Source of the DNA: Streptomyces parvus
GTDB taxonomy: Bacteria > Actinomycetota > Actinomycetes > Streptomycetales > Streptomycetaceae
DNA length: 64,000 bases
Assembly (NCBI RefSeq): GCF_032121415.1
Contig: NZ_CP135079.1
Location: forward strand, 930,001-994,000
Reading direction: 5' to 3'
A program made the position numbers and the translations under genes. This document shows, in pieces, positions 29,739 through 39,914 of the stretch. Numbering within the stretch: the stretch's first letter is position 1; every line of letters begins with the position of its first letter. Under the pieces are notes generated by a model. That model saw only the letters and a list, made by a program, of their open reading frames with translations, was not told the origin of the DNA and did not search any database.

Positions 29739-30715
29739 GCGGTGCTCCTTGCGGGCGTGACGGGGGTCTGGGGGTGGATGCAGTGCCAGCGGTGTTCGCG
29801 CGGTCCGAAGGTCTCCACGGGGAAGACGCCCGCGCATGCGTCGTCGGCCTTCCAGCAGCGGGTGCGGAACGGGCAGCCGGTCGGCGGGTTGGTGGCGGAG
29901 GGCACCGGGCCGGTGAGCACGATGCGTTCCGTCGCCTCCAGCAGGCTGGGGGTCGCGGAGAGCAGCGCCTCGGTGTACGGGTGGGAGGGGCTTCCCGCCA
30001 CATCGGCGGCTCGGCCTTCCTCGACGATGCGACCGAGGTAGAGGACGGCGATGCGGTCGGCGAGGTAGCGCACGGTCTGGATGTCGTGGCTGATGAACAC
30101 CATGCCCAGACCCAGGCGTTCGCGCAGGTCGACCAGGAGGTTGAGCACCTGGGCGCGTACGGAGACGTCGAGCGCGGAGGTCGGTTCGTCGGCGACGATC
30201 AGCTCCGGTTCGAGAGCCAGGGCTCGGGCGATGGCGACGCGCTGACGCTGGCCGCCGGAGAGCTGTCCGGGAAGGGCGGCGAGGGTGTGGCCGGGCAGCC
30301 CGACCAGGTCGAGCAGTTCCTCCACCCGTGCCTCGCGCGCCTCCCGCGTACCGCGCCGGTGCACGTCCAGCGGGTCACGGAGGATCTGCCGGACGGTTAG
30401 GCGGGGGTTGAGCGCGGTGGAGGGGTCCTGGAAGACGACGCCGACGGCGGAACCGAAGTCGTCGCGCCGCTCGGCGCCGGTCATCTTCCACAGGTCCCGC
30501 CCGTGGAAGAGGACCTCGCCCTCGGTGGGCTTCTGCAGGCCGGTCAGTACGCGGGCGAGCGTGGACTTGCCACAGCCGGACTCGCCGACCAGGCCCACGA
30601 TCTCGCCGCGCTTGACCTCCAGCGTGGCGTCGGTGAGCGCGTGCACGGCGTCGCGGCTGAACAGACCGCCGCTGCGTGCCTTGTGGCGTACGTGGACGCC
30701 GTCGAGCCTGATCAC
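29735..30715 (-). CDS. ABC importer ATPase, oligopeptide/SatD-DppF type
   Basis: A 326-residue cytoplasmic ATPase that powers the importer. Walker A is GESGCGKST, the signature LSGGQRQR, Walker [13 protein letters not shown], and the switch His lies in FISHDIQ. The C-terminal oligopeptide-transporter extension has the cysteines typical of DppF/OppF ([16 protein letters not shown]), probably for an Fe-S cluster. GTG start overlapping the preceding gene as GTGA; its end overlaps nanA. In this operon the cargo is presumably sialic acid rather than a peptide. Confidence 0.92.
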   Translation of the reverse strand: MIRLDGVHVRHKARSGGLFSRDAVHALTDATLEVKRGEIVGLVGESGCGKSTLARVLTGLQKPTEGEVLFHGRDLWKMTGAERRDDFGSAVGVVFQDPSTALNPRLTVRQILRDPLDVHRRGTREAREARVEELLDLVGLPGHTLAALPGQLSGGQRQRVAIARALALEPELIVADEPTSALDVSVRAQVLNLLVDLRERLGLGMVFISHDIQTVRYLADRIAVLYLGRIVEEGRAADVAGSPSHPYTEALLSATPSLLEATERIVLTGPVPSATNPPTGCPFRTRCWKADDACAGVFPVETFGPREHRWHCIHPQTPVTPARSTA

Positions 30716-32685
30716 AGGGCGCTCCCTTCGAGCTTCTTGGCGGCCGTGCCGGCCGGGTGATGGCAGGCGAAGCCGTGGTCGGCGGTTGTTCCGCGCGGAG
30801 TGAGCGCGGGTGTCGTGGTGCGGCAGAGGTCCGTGGCGGCTCCGCATCGCCCGGCGAAGCGGCAGCCTTCGCCGAAGCCCTGGGGGGCGGGCACGACGCC
30901 GCGGATCTGGTGGAGCCGGTCGGCGCCGGCTTCGAGGGAGACGACGGAGCCGAGGAGGCCGCGGCTGTAGTGGTGGGTGGGGCCGGTGAGGACGGAGCGG
31001 GTGTCCCCGACCTCCGCCAGGCGTCCCGCGTACATGACGGCGACCCGGTGGGAGAGGTCGCCGACCAGGGCGAGGTCGTGGGAGACCAGCACCATGGCGA
31101 AGCCGAGCTCGTCGCGGAGCTTGATGAGGAGTTCGACGACCTGGGCCTGGACGGTGACGTCGAGGGCGGTGGTCGGCTCGTCCGCGATCAGCAGGCGCGG
31201 GCTGCGCGAGAGGGCCATGGCGATCAGGACCCGCTGGCGCTGTCCGCCGGAGAGTTCGTGCGGGTAGCTGCGCAGGGTGCGTTCGGGCGAGAGGCCCACG
31301 AGTTCGAGGAGTTCGGCGGGGGTCTTCGTGCCACCGCGCGAGGTCAGCTGCTTCAGCTGGGTGCCGACGAGCACGGAGGGGTTGAGGGAGGAGAGCGCGT
31401 CCTGGTAGACCATGGCGATCTCGGGGCCCATCAGGGCGCGGCGTTCCTTGGGCGGGAGCTTCAGCAGGTCCCGGCCGCGGTAGAGGATCTCGCCGCTGAC
31501 CTCGGCGTTGCGGGCGAGGAGGCCCATGACGGCGAGGCTGGTGATGGACTTGCCGCAGCCGGACTCGCCGACCAGGCCGAGGGTCTCGCCCTCGTGGACG
31601 GTGAAGTTCAGCCGGTCGACGACGGGGATGTCGCCGTAGCGGTCGGGGAAGCGGATCGCCAGGTCGCGGACGACGAGGAGTTCGTCGGCGCCCTCGCGCA
31701 CCGGGGTGATGGTGGGCTCGGTGGAGTCGATGTGCCGGGCGAGCTTGGCGAGGGCGGCGTCGATGTCGACGGTGGCGGCGGCCTCGACCGGGTCCGCGGC
31801 TGTGGGCGCGGTGGCCGGGGTGGCGGCGCGGGCGCTCTTGGGCGCGGCGGAGGCGTCGGTGAGGCCCTCGGAGAGGATGTTGAGGGCGAGGACGGTGATC
31901 AGGAGGGCGAGGCCGGGGAAGAAGGTGGCCCACCAGCCGCCGGCCAGGAGGATCTGCCGGCCGTAGGCGAGGACGCTGCCCCAGCTGGGGTCGGGGTCCT
32001 GCACGCCGGCCCCGATGAAGGAGAGGCTGGCCTCGAAGATGATCGCCTCGGCGACCATGACGGTGGCGAACACCATGACCGGCGCCATGCAGTTGACGGC
32101 GACATGGCGGAGCACGATGTACCCGCGCCGGGCGCCGATGACCTTCTCGGCCGCGACGTAGTCCTCACCGTACTGCGCCAGCACGTTGGCCCGGACGACG
32201 CGGGCGAGTGAGGGGGTGTAGACGAAGGCGATGGTGAAGATGATCACCGGGACGCTGGTGCCGAAGACGGCGACCAGGACGGCCGCGAGGGCGATCGGCG
32301 GGAACGACATCACGACGTCGAGGGTGCGCATGACGGACTCGTCGCCGAGCTTGCGCGAGGTGGCGGCGAGCGAGCCGAGCACGGCCCCGGCGATCAGCGC
32401 GACGGCGGTCGCGCCGAGGCCGATGACCAGGGAGTAGCGCGAACCGTGCACCACGCGGGCGAAGACGTCGCGGCCGGCCCGGTCGGTGCCGAACCAGTGG
32501 TCGGCGCCCGGGGCCTGGACGGGGGTGCCGGTGGTCAGCGGGTCCTGGGTGAGGAGCGGGGCGAGTACGGCGCCGAGGATGACGACGATCAGCACGCCGA
32601 GGGCGACGCGGGAGGTGACCGGCAGGGCGCGGAAGGCGATGCCCGGTCGGGAGAGCTTCGTGGCCAGACGGCCCGTGGCGAACAT
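30712..32685 (-). CDS. ABC importer permease-ATPase fusion (DppC-DppD type)
   Basis: A 657-residue fusion. Residues 1-285 are a DppC-type permease with five to six helices and the EAA-like coupling loop ([18 protein letters not shown]). A linker of about 55 residues, Ala/Thr/Pro-rich, follows. Residues 345-650 are an ATPase with [30 protein letters not shown] and a Cys-bearing oligopeptide C-terminus. Such permease/ATPase fusions are known in streptomycetes. It starts 1 bp after the dppB-type permease and overlaps the second ATPase by 4 bp. Confidence 0.92.
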   Translation of the reverse strand: MFATGRLATKLSRPGIAFRALPVTSRVALGVLIVVILGAVLAPLLTQDPLTTGTPVQAPGADHWFGTDRAGRDVFARVVHGSRYSLVIGLGATAVALIAGAVLGSLAATSRKLGDESVMRTLDVVMSFPPIALAAVLVAVFGTSVPVIIFTIAFVYTPSLARVVRANVLAQYGEDYVAAEKVIGARRGYIVLRHVAVNCMAPVMVFATVMVAEAIIFEASLSFIGAGVQDPDPSWGSVLAYGRQILLAGGWWATFFPGLALLITVLALNILSEGLTDASAAPKSARAATPATAPTAADPVEAAATVDIDAALAKLARHIDSTEPTITPVREGADELLVVRDLAIRFPDRYGDIPVVDRLNFTVHEGETLGLVGESGCGKSITSLAVMGLLARNAEVSGEILYRGRDLLKLPPKERRALMGPEIAMVYQDALSSLNPSVLVGTQLKQLTSRGGTKTPAELLELVGLSPERTLRSYPHELSGGQRQRVLIAMALSRSPRLLIADEPTTALDVTVQAQVVELLIKLRDELGFAMVLVSHDLALVGDLSHRVAVMYAGRLAEVGDTRSVLTGPTHHYSRGLLGSVVSLEAGADRLHQIRGVVPAPQGFGEGCRFAGRCGAATDLCRTTTPALTPRGTTADHGFACHHPAGTAAKKLEGSAL

Positions 32686-32686
32686 G

Positions 32687-33637
32687 TCACACCGTCCTGA
32701 TGCGCGGGTTGACCAGCAGGTAGAGCAGGTCGACGATGACGTTGACCACCAGGAAGGCGATGGCGATGGTCAGTACGGTGCCCTGGACCAGGGCGACATC
32801 GCCGCCGGTGACACCTTCGAGAATGAGCTTGCCCATGCCGGGCAGGTCGAAGATCGCTTCGATGACGACGGCCCCGCTCAGCAGGTAGCCGACCTTGACA
32901 CCCAGCACGGTGAGCGGGGTGACCAGTGCGTTGCGCAGGACCGAGCGGATCACCAGGAACACCGGGAGGCCGTTGCCCTGTGCGGTACGGACGTAGTCGC
33001 GGTCCAGCTCGGCGACCATCGATGTGCGTACGAGGCGGGCGAGCGACGCCGCGACCGGCACGGCGAGCGAAACGGCGGGCAGGGCCATGGTGGTGAGCCA
33101 GCCGCTGAAGGAGTCGGCGGGGTTGGTGTAGCCGCCGGTCGGGAAGATGCGGGTGTTCAGCGCGAACTGCTGGATGAGCAGGACGCCGAGCCAGAACGAG
33201 GGGATGGCGACGCCGGCCATGGACAGCACGCGGAAGAGCTGGTCGGGCCAGCGGTCACGGTACATCGCGCCGAGGACGCCGCCGATGACGGCGAGCGTGA
33301 CCGCGAGGAACAGTCCGAGGAAGGTCAGTTGGAGGGTGAGGGGAAAGGCCGCCGTGATCCGGTCGATCACGGGCTGGCTCGGCGGGACGGTCATCCCGAG
33401 GTCGAAGTGGAGGAGTTGGCCGAGGAAGTCGAAGTAGCGGACCGGCAGCGGGTCGTTGAGCCCGTTGGCCTCGGCGAAGGCCTCTCTGGCCTCGGGACTG
33501 GCGCTCTCCCCGAGCGCGTTGTAGGCCGGGTCGGCCGGCGAGAACTGCAGCACCACGAAGACCAGCAGTGCGATGCCGAGAATCATCACCGGCATCATCG
33601 CGACGCGGCGCAGCGCGAGCCGGAGAAAAGCAACCAT
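32687..33637 (-). CDS. ABC importer permease, DppB/SatB type
   Basis: A 316-residue inner-membrane permease with six helices. The N-terminal helix (VMILGIALLVFVVLQFSP) and the coupling motif near residue 225 (RDYVRTAQGNGLP) are typical of DppB-like proteins. AAGGAA precedes the ATG. It is the second gene of the import operon, 74 bp after the substrate-binding protein. Confidence 0.92.
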   Translation of the reverse strand: MVAFLRLALRRVAMMPVMILGIALLVFVVLQFSPADPAYNALGESASPEAREAFAEANGLNDPLPVRYFDFLGQLLHFDLGMTVPPSQPVIDRITAAFPLTLQLTFLGLFLAVTLAVIGGVLGAMYRDRWPDQLFRVLSMAGVAIPSFWLGVLLIQQFALNTRIFPTGGYTNPADSFSGWLTTMALPAVSLAVPVAASLARLVRTSMVAELDRDYVRTAQGNGLPVFLVIRSVLRNALVTPLTVLGVKVGYLLSGAVVIEAIFDLPGMGKLILEGVTGGDVALVQGTVLTIAIAFLVVNVIVDLLYLLVNPRIRTV

Positions 33638-33711
33638 CGTCGGGTTCCTTGCGATTGGGCGGAGGGCGGGTCCGGGCCGCCGGGGAGGTGGCGGCCCGGA
33701 CCGGGCGGACG

Positions 33712-35316
33712 TCAGGCGCGGCCGACGTCCACGAAGGACAGGCCCGTGGTGGGCAGCGGCTTGAAGCCGGACAGGGCCTTCTCGTTCCAGGCGGTGGGAA
33801 GCTTGCGGTGCAGGATCGGGTAGAGCGCGGCCTCGTCGGCGACGATGTCGGTGATCTCGCCCCACAGCTGCTTGCGGGTCGCCTCGTCGGCGGCCTGCGC
33901 GGCCTTGTCGAGGAGCTGCTTGACCTTCTTGTACTCGGAGGACTTGGACCAGCCGTAACGCTTCTCCGGCCAGAAACCGTAGTAGAACCAGCGCATCAGC
34001 AGGTCGACGTCGTTGCCGAAGACCGAGGGGTCGCCCGGGGCCACCAGGACCTCGAAGTCGCCGCCGTCGACCTTGGCGTACTGGGCGGCGGACTGGGCGA
34101 TGTTCAGGGTGGCGTCGATGCCGGCCGCCGCCCAGCTTTCCTTGAGCAGCGGGGCGATGTCCTTGACCCAGCCGGTGTCCGTGGTCAGCACGGTGAACTT
34201 CAGCTTGCCCACGCCCGCGTCGGCGAGCAGCTTCTTCGCCTTCGCCACGTCGTGGGTGTAGGCGGTGGCGGCCTTGTGGAAATCGGGGTGGGTGGTGGGG
34301 ACGTAACCCGTGGCGGCCGTCGCGTTGCCGACCATCGCGGTCTTGATGATCTTCTCGGTGTCCAGCGCGTAGTGCAGGGCCTGACGGACCCGCTTGTCGG
34401 CGAACCGCTTGTCGGCGGTGTTGAACATCAGGAAGAGCAGACCGAAGGACTGGACCGACTCGGTCTTCGCGGTGGACGAGAGCCTTTGGACGTCGATGTA
34501 CGGAACGTCCTCGATGGCCTGGACGCGGCCGGACTCCATGGCGCTGACACGTGCCGACTGGTCCGACATCAGGCGCCAGACCATCTTCTTGGCCTTGGCG
34601 GGGTGGGGGCCGTTGTACTTGTCGAAGCGCTCGAAGACGATCTTGTCCTCGCGGGTCGCCTCGATGAACTTGTACGGCCCCGAGCCGACGGGCTTGGCGT
34701 CGAAGCCCTTGACGTCCGCCTCGACGATCTTCTTCGGCACGATCCGTGCCACGGCTATGCGGGAGGGGAAGAGCGCGAAGGCGTACTTGAGCTTGAACTC
34801 GACCGTCTTCGCGTCGACCGCCGTGACCTTGTCGATGAAGGGCACGAACTGCGCCATCAGCGACGCGTTCTTCTCGTCCAGGATGCGTTCGAAGCTGAAC
34901 ACGACGTCCTCGGCGGTCACCGGTGAGCCGTCGTGGAAGGTCGCGCCGTCACGCAGCTTGGCGCGGTAGGTGGTGGCGTTGATCTTCTTCGGCATCTCGG
35001 TGGCGAGCGCGGGGCGTGCCACGAGTGTTGCGGGATCGAGATCTACGAGCCCCTCGAAGATGTGCATGTTGGCGGCGTACGGCGTGGCGCCCGACGTGAT
35101 CATCGGGTCGAATCCGGTCGACAGCGGGTACGACAGACCCGCCTCGATGGTGCCGCTCCCGTCGCCCTTGCCTCCGGCTCCCTCCTGACCGTCGGCAGTC
35201 GAAGAGGGCCCGCCGCAGGCCGAAAGCCCCGCGGTGATGGCGGCGGCCGCGCCAAGAGCACTGGTGTAACGCAGGAAAGTGCGGCGCTCGACGCCGGCTG
35301 GCCTCAGCTCGGGCAC
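33712..35316 (-). CDS. Substrate-binding lipoprotein, SBP family 5 (SatA/DppA-like)
   Basis: A 534-residue extracytoplasmic solute receptor. The N-terminus has a twin-arginine signal (ERRTFLRYTSALG) ending in a lipobox LSAC, so it is exported folded and lipid-anchored. The mature part is family 5 (FDPMITSGATPYAANMHIFEGLV, RDGATFHDGSPVTAEDVVFS, GSGPYKFIE). This family carries peptides, nickel or, in SatABCD systems, sialic acid; the surrounding nan genes favour the last. It is the first gene of a five-gene operon ending with nanA and is divergent from the GntR gene, with the shared operator between them. Confidence 0.88.
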   Translation of the reverse strand: MPELRPAGVERRTFLRYTSALGAAAAITAGLSACGGPSSTADGQEGAGGKGDGSGTIEAGLSYPLSTGFDPMITSGATPYAANMHIFEGLVDLDPATLVARPALATEMPKKINATTYRAKLRDGATFHDGSPVTAEDVVFSFERILDEKNASLMAQFVPFIDKVTAVDAKTVEFKLKYAFALFPSRIAVARIVPKKIVEADVKGFDAKPVGSGPYKFIEATREDKIVFERFDKYNGPHPAKAKKMVWRLMSDQSARVSAMESGRVQAIEDVPYIDVQRLSSTAKTESVQSFGLLFLMFNTADKRFADKRVRQALHYALDTEKIIKTAMVGNATAATGYVPTTHPDFHKAATAYTHDVAKAKKLLADAGVGKLKFTVLTTDTGWVKDIAPLLKESWAAAGIDATLNIAQSAAQYAKVDGGDFEVLVAPGDPSVFGNDVDLLMRWFYYGFWPEKRYGWSKSSEYKKVKQLLDKAAQAADEATRKQLWGEITDIVADEAALYPILHRKLPTAWNEKALSGFKPLPTTGLSFVDVGRA

Positions 35317-35400
35317 GGGTCCTCCAAGGGACGTTGGGTGGGAAAGGGTGGAGAACGACTGATTCGAAGGCTAACGGGCTGCCTTCGAGACGCAAGGGGT

Positions 35401-35416
35401 AAGACGTCAGATGTCC
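35401..35416. promoter_or_regulatory. nan operator 1
   Basis: AAGACGTCAGATGTCC, an imperfect dyad (AGACGT against ATGTCC), lies in the divergent promoter region of the import operon and the GntR gene. The same 16 bases occur inverted at 36317-36332, and a related perfect palindrome at 39915-39936. Confidence 0.75.
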
Positions 35417-35482
35417 GATGCCTTGATAGCGTGGGAACGTAGCTCGACAAATGAGAGGGGTCAAGAGGTGGGGAGTTCATAC

Positions 35483-36214
35483 ATGTCCGGCACGCGACCC
35501 GGCCGCACTCTTCTGCGGCTGGAAGTGGTGGAGGGCATCAAGCGCTACATCCTCGACGAACGGCTGCGCCCCGGGGACCCGTTGCCGACGGAGCCGACCC
35601 TGTGCGAGACGCTCGGAGCCAGCCGCTCCAGCGTCCGGGAAGCCATGAAGATCCTGGACGCTCTCGACATCGTCGAGGTCCGCCACGGTCACGGGACGTA
35701 CGTCGGGCGGCTGAGCCTGTCGGCGCTGGTGGAAAGCCTCACCTTCCGCGGCCTGCTCTCCCCCGACGACGACTTCCAGGTGATGGCCGACCTCGTCGAC
35801 GTACGCGAGCTCTTCGAGCGGGGCATGGCCGACCGGATCATCTCCTCGCTCGATGCGGGCGAACTCGACAGGCTGGACGGCCTGGTGGCCACCATGCGCG
35901 CCACCGGCGCCGGAGACGGGCACGGGTTCGTGGCCGCGGACCGGGCGTTCCACGCCCTGCTCGTCGCCCCGCTCGGCAACGACCTGATCGGCCAGCTGTC
36001 GATGGCCTTCTGGGACGTCTACACGATCGTCGCGCCGCATCTGAAGGGGTTCACGCACGCCGACGAGGCGGACACGGTCACCGCCCACCAGAACATCGTG
36101 GACGCGGCACGCGCCGGTGACACCGTCGCTTTCCTCAAGGCTCTCGAAGAGCACTACGCGCCGGTCAGACGCCGTATCGCCGAGGCCAGATCAGGCAAGG
36201 ACGACCAGGGCTGA
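35483..36214 (+). CDS. FadR-type GntR regulator of the nan genes
   Basis: A 243-residue transcription factor. Residues 8-75 form a GntR winged helix (LPTEPTLCETLGASRSSVRE), and residues 95-230 an FCD ligand domain with the metal-binding Asp and His positions (DRAFHALLVAP, and TAHQNIVDAA). FCD regulators usually sense a sugar acid or other organic acid; N-acetylneuraminate or ManNAc-6-phosphate would fit here. The ATG at 35483 follows GGGGAG by seven bases; an in-frame GTG at 35468 is possible. It is divergent from the import operon and upstream of the esterase, with operator copies on both sides. Confidence 0.88.
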   Translation: MSGTRPGRTLLRLEVVEGIKRYILDERLRPGDPLPTEPTLCETLGASRSSVREAMKILDALDIVEVRHGHGTYVGRLSLSALVESLTFRGLLSPDDDFQVMADLVDVRELFERGMADRIISSLDAGELDRLDGLVATMRATGAGDGHGFVAADRAFHALLVAPLGNDLIGQLSMAFWDVYTIVAPHLKGFTHADEADTVTAHQNIVDAARAGDTVAFLKALEEHYAPVRRRIAEARSGKDDQG

Positions 36215-36316
36215 CAGCAGCCGGGGGGCGTTCCCGGCCGGCCTCCGGGCGGGAGGGCGCCCCCGACCACCTCTTGACGCGTACGGCGCAACTCCCTACG
36301 GTCTGGTGCTGCGCCA

Positions 36317-36332
36317 GGACATCTGACGTCTT
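36317..36332. promoter_or_regulatory. nan operator 2
   Basis: GGACATCTGACGTCTT, the exact reverse complement of operator 1, lies 41 bases before the esterase start codon. Exact conservation of 16 bases in two separate promoters is strong evidence for a common regulator. Confidence 0.75.
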
Positions 36333-36372
36333 CTGTCCTGTTTCGCCGTAGCGTCCCCAGGAGGGCCCACTC

Positions 36373-37377
36373 ATGCCGTCGACCGATCTCTCCCTAGCCG
36401 AATGCCGCACCTACCAGCCGGATCTTCCACTCCCTGAGGGATTCGACGCGTTCTGGCGGGACACCCTGCGTGCCGAAGCCCCCGGCGAGGAGCGGGGTCG
36501 GCCCCGTTTCGAGTTGGTGGACAGCGGGCTGATCCACGTACGCACGTACGACGTGAGCATTCCCGGGTACGACGGCCAGCCCGTGCGAGGGTGGCTCCGC
36601 ATGCCCGCTGGCGCCTCCGGGCCGCTCGGTTGCATCGTGGAGTTCCTCGGATACGGGCGAGGGCGGGGCCTGGCCCATGAACAGCTGACGTGGGCCTGTG
36701 CGGGGTATGCACATCTGGTCATGGACACGCGCGGCCAGGGCTGGTCGGCCGCCACCGGCGACACCCCGGACCCTCACACCGGCACAGCCGGGACCGTTCC
36801 GGGCTTCCTCACCCGGGGCATCGAAGATCCTTCAACGCACTACTACCGCCGGGTGTTCACCGACGCGGTCCGATGCGTGGAGGCGATGCGGGCGCACCCC
36901 GAGGTCGATCCCACCCGCATCGTGGTGACCGGGGTGAGCCAAGGCGGCGGGATCGCCCTGGCCGTGGCGGGGCTCGTGGCGGGGCTGGCCGGGGTGATGC
37001 CGGATGTGCCCTTCCTGTGCAACATCCCGCGGGCCTCACGCATCGCCGCGGTGCCGCCGTACACCGAGGTCGCCTCCTACCTTCAGCTGCACCGGGACCG
37101 CACCGCCTCCGCCTTCCGCACGCTGTCGTACTTCGACGCCGCGCACCACGCCACCAGAGCGACCGCGCCAGGACTGTTCTCGATCGCGATGATGGACGAC
37201 ATCTGTCCTCCCTCCACCTGCTTCACGGCCTACAACCGCTATGCGGGCCCCAAGGACGTGCGGGTCTACGAGTTCAACGGGCACGAAGGCGGCACCGAGC
37301 ACCACCGGGCCGAGCAACTGGCCTGGGTCCGCGCCCTGTTCGACGGACTCCCGGCCGGGCCGGCCGCCCGCTCCTGA
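36373..37377 (+). CDS. AXE1-family acetyl esterase, possible sialate O-acetylesterase
   Basis: A 334-residue alpha/beta hydrolase of the acetyl-xylan-esterase/cephalosporin-C-deacetylase family. The triad is visible as Ser189 in GVSQGG, an Asp at 275 or 276 in MMDDICPP, and His304 in NGHEGG. No signal peptide is present, so it acts on imported sugars. In this cluster the best guess is removal of O-acetyl groups from sialic acids before the lyase step. CAGGAGG precedes the ATG, and nan operator 2 lies upstream. The sialidase gene follows 205 bp later and may be read from the same promoter. Acetylated xylo-oligosaccharides are the main alternative substrate. Confidence 0.82.
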   Translation: MPSTDLSLAECRTYQPDLPLPEGFDAFWRDTLRAEAPGEERGRPRFELVDSGLIHVRTYDVSIPGYDGQPVRGWLRMPAGASGPLGCIVEFLGYGRGRGLAHEQLTWACAGYAHLVMDTRGQGWSAATGDTPDPHTGTAGTVPGFLTRGIEDPSTHYYRRVFTDAVRCVEAMRAHPEVDPTRIVVTGVSQGGGIALAVAGLVAGLAGVMPDVPFLCNIPRASRIAAVPPYTEVASYLQLHRDRTASAFRTLSYFDAAHHATRATAPGLFSIAMMDDICPPSTCFTAYNRYAGPKDVRVYEFNGHEGGTEHHRAEQLAWVRALFDGLPAGPAARS

Positions 37378-37582
37378 CCGTGCAGGACGGTCCGTGCGCA
37401 GAGCGCGTCCCGCTTCCGGGCGAGCCGGGCCGCCACCATGCCGCCTCGAAGACCAGGGACCCCCAGCGCTTCGACACGGACAGTCGGCTCCGCACCCGTT
37501 CCTCCCCCCTGACGCGTCGGTTCACCGAGCCGCCGCTCCGCTCCATCCGCACGTCTCCCCCTCACCGGAAGAGAGATCGTCC

Positions 37583-39040
37583 ATGCAGCGCAGAGTATCC
37601 GTCGCCATGCTGTCCGCCACCCTCATGGTGGTCACCGCGGCCGGCACCGCCCACGCGTCTCCCTCCGCGGCGGCCGTCGCCGCGGCCGCTCCCGGCACCC
37701 TGACCTCCCAGGACATCGCGACCCAGGGCGTCGGCTCCCCCCACTACCGCATCCCGGCGCTGACCACGTCGGTCAAGGGCACACTGCTCGCCGCCTACGA
37801 CAGCCGCCCCACGCTCGGCGACCTGCCCGGCAACCTCGGAGTGGTCCTGCGCCGCAGCACCGACGGCGGAACCACCTGGCAGAGCCAGCAGGTCATCCGC
37901 AAGGAGGCCGCCCCCAAGGGCTACGGCGACCCCAGTCTGCTCGTGGACCGCACAACGGGCCGCATCTTCGTCTTCTACGCGGGCTCCGTGAACCAGGGCT
38001 TCTTCGGTTCGGGCACCGGCAACGACGAGAACGACCCCGACATCCTCCAGGCCGACTACAGCTACTCCGACGACGACGGCCTCACCTGGGCACACCGCCG
38101 CATCACGAAGCAGATCAAGAACCCCGCCTGGGCCGGCATGTTCGCGGCCTCCGGCGAGGGCATCCAGGTCCGCAACGGCGCGCACAAGGGCCGGCTGATC
38201 CAGCAGTACGCCATTCGCAACAACGGCGCCAACTACGCCGTCAGCGCCTACAGCGACGATCACGGGGCGAACTGGAAGATGGGCAACCCGGTCGGCCCGG
38301 GCGGCGACGAGAACAAGACCGTCGAACTCAGCGACGGCCGGATCATGCTCAACAACCGCTCCGCGCCCTACCGCACCGTGGCCTACTCCACCGACGGCGG
38401 CGTCAACTACACACCGTTCACCCAGGACACCAACCTGCCCGACCCGGCGAACAACGGCTCGATCATCCGCTACGCCCCTGACGTCCCCGCCTCCCACCCC
38501 CAGGCGTCGTGGCTGCTGTTCAGCAACACGGACAGCACCTCGCGGAAGAACCTCACCGTGAAGATGTCCTGCGACAACGGGAAGACCTGGCCGATCCGGA
38601 AAGTCGTCAACCCGGACAGCGCCGCCTACTCGACGCTGACCCGACTGCCGGACGGCCGGCTCGGCCTCCTGTACGAGCGCGACGACTACCAGCACATCAC
38701 CTACTCCTCGTTCGACCTGAAGTGGCTCGGCGGCACCTGCGCGGACATCACGATCACGCCCCCGGCGACGATGAAGGCGGGGACGACCACCGAGGTGACC
38801 GTCCGGGTCGTCAACCGGATGGACGTCACGCGCAACGCGGGGACGCTGGACCTCGCGGTGCCCGACGGCTGGACGACCCAGCAGGTGGCGTTCCCGGCGA
38901 CCCGCCCGGGCGAGGGAGCGAACATCAAGGTCCCGGTCACCATCCCGGCGGGTGCCTCCGGCTCCGCCAAGCTGACCGTCACCTACAAGGCCGACGGCAA
39001 GGAGGCCTCCGGCAGCCGGACGGTGACGGTGACCCCGTAA
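37583..39040 (+). CDS. nanH: Secreted exo-alpha-sialidase
   Basis: A 485-residue extracellular neuraminidase (GH33) releasing terminal sialic acid from glycoconjugates. A Sec signal peptide (cleavage near AHA/SP, residue 25) precedes a six-bladed propeller. The propeller has the YRIP motif with Arg56 of the arginine triad and DSRP at 73-76. Five Asp-box segments start near residues 91, 161, 223, 268 and 328 (e.g. STDGGTTW, YSDDDGLTW, SCDNGKTW). Tyr364-Glu365 in LLYERDD is the probable nucleophile pair. Residues 385-485 form a beta-sandwich NEW3-like domain that could bind cell walls or glycans. There is no separate operator just upstream. Confidence 0.9.
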   Translation: MQRRVSVAMLSATLMVVTAAGTAHASPSAAAVAAAAPGTLTSQDIATQGVGSPHYRIPALTTSVKGTLLAAYDSRPTLGDLPGNLGVVLRRSTDGGTTWQSQQVIRKEAAPKGYGDPSLLVDRTTGRIFVFYAGSVNQGFFGSGTGNDENDPDILQADYSYSDDDGLTWAHRRITKQIKNPAWAGMFAASGEGIQVRNGAHKGRLIQQYAIRNNGANYAVSAYSDDHGANWKMGNPVGPGGDENKTVELSDGRIMLNNRSAPYRTVAYSTDGGVNYTPFTQDTNLPDPANNGSIIRYAPDVPASHPQASWLLFSNTDSTSRKNLTVKMSCDNGKTWPIRKVVNPDSAAYSTLTRLPDGRLGLLYERDDYQHITYSSFDLKWLGGTCADITITPPATMKAGTTTEVTVRVVNRMDVTRNAGTLDLAVPDGWTTQQVAFPATRPGEGANIKVPVTIPAGASGSAKLTVTYKADGKEASGSRTVTVTP

Positions 39041-39142
39041 CCACCGGTCCGCAGCGGCCGCTGCCCCCATCGTTGCACCCGACGGTGGGGGCGGCGGCGT
39101 GCCCTCCGTACGGGTGAAGGGGCCCGTGCGGCCCGGCACCGC

Positions 39143-39841
39143 CTATGCGGACGCGGCGGATTCCAGTCGCGTGCGGATGCCGTCGAAGTGGGCGCGCATG
39201 GCCCGCACCGCGCGGGCACCGTCGCGGGCCGCCACCGCGGCGACGATCTCGTGGTGCTGGGCGCAGGTGACGGCGGGGTCCTGACGGCCGTCGTCCACGC
39301 TCGCGCGCACCCGGTCCATGGCCGCCCAGAAGGCGTCCAGCACCTCGCTGAGGAGGTGGTTCTCCAGCGAGGCGTACAGCGCGAGGTGGAAGGCCCGGTC
39401 GGTGGCGCGGGCGACCCGGCCCTCCTGGGCGGCCTCGGTCTCCATCGCGGCGACCAGGGCCCGCAGGACCGCCAGGTCCTCCGCGGGAATACCGACCGTG
39501 ACCGTGCCGACCAGTCCGGTCTCCAGCGCCTCGCGCACCCTCATCAGCTCCAGGAGCCCCGGCTCGCCCCGGCCCTGGCGCACGACCGCCCGGAAGGCCA
39601 GGCCCTCGGCGAAAGGCGTCAGGGAGAGCGAACCGACGAACGTCCCGAAGCCCCGTCGGATCTCGACGACGTTCACGGCCTGCAACGCCTTGAGCGCCTC
39701 GCGGACCGAGACCCTCCCCGAGGAGAACCGTTCCATCAGTTCGCTCTCGGTGGGCAGCGGATCGCCGGGGCCCAGAGCTCCGTCGAGGATCAGTTCCTTG
39801 ATCCGTCGCTCGATGTCCTGGGCCATGGTGGGGCGGGCCAC
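39143..39841 (-). CDS. Second FadR-type GntR regulator of the nan genes
   Basis: A 232-residue regulator. Its N-terminus has the GntR winged helix (LPTESELMERFSSGRVSVREAL) and the rest is an FCD domain (DRAFHLALYASLENH, and AQHHEIVAAVAARD with the metal-site histidines). The GTG at 39841 is preferred over an ATG two codons upstream because AGGAGG then lies six bases away instead of abutting the codon. It is divergent from nanA2-nanK-nanE with a perfect 22-bp palindrome between them. It is similar in build to the regulator at 35483; the two may share targets or divide the cluster. Confidence 0.87.
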   Translation of the reverse strand: MARPTMAQDIERRIKELILDGALGPGDPLPTESELMERFSSGRVSVREALKALQAVNVVEIRRGFGTFVGSLSLTPFAEGLAFRAVVRQGRGEPGLLELMRVREALETGLVGTVTVGIPAEDLAVLRALVAAMETEAAQEGRVARATDRAFHLALYASLENHLLSEVLDAFWAAMDRVRASVDDGRQDPAVTCAQHHEIVAAVAARDGARAVRAMRAHFDGIRTRLESAASA

Positions 39842-39914
39842 AACCATCCTCCTGGGGTGTCGTCGGCCCGTCGCCTCTTGACCGGCCGCCGGGGAATCGG
39901 CTTAAGGTAAGCCA

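Noticed and set aside
29735..35316. Reading the SBP-5 importer as a nickel system for the urease
   Set aside because: It is co-transcribed with nanA, shares an operator with nan genes, and is separated from the urease operon by the island boundary. Not excluded biochemically.
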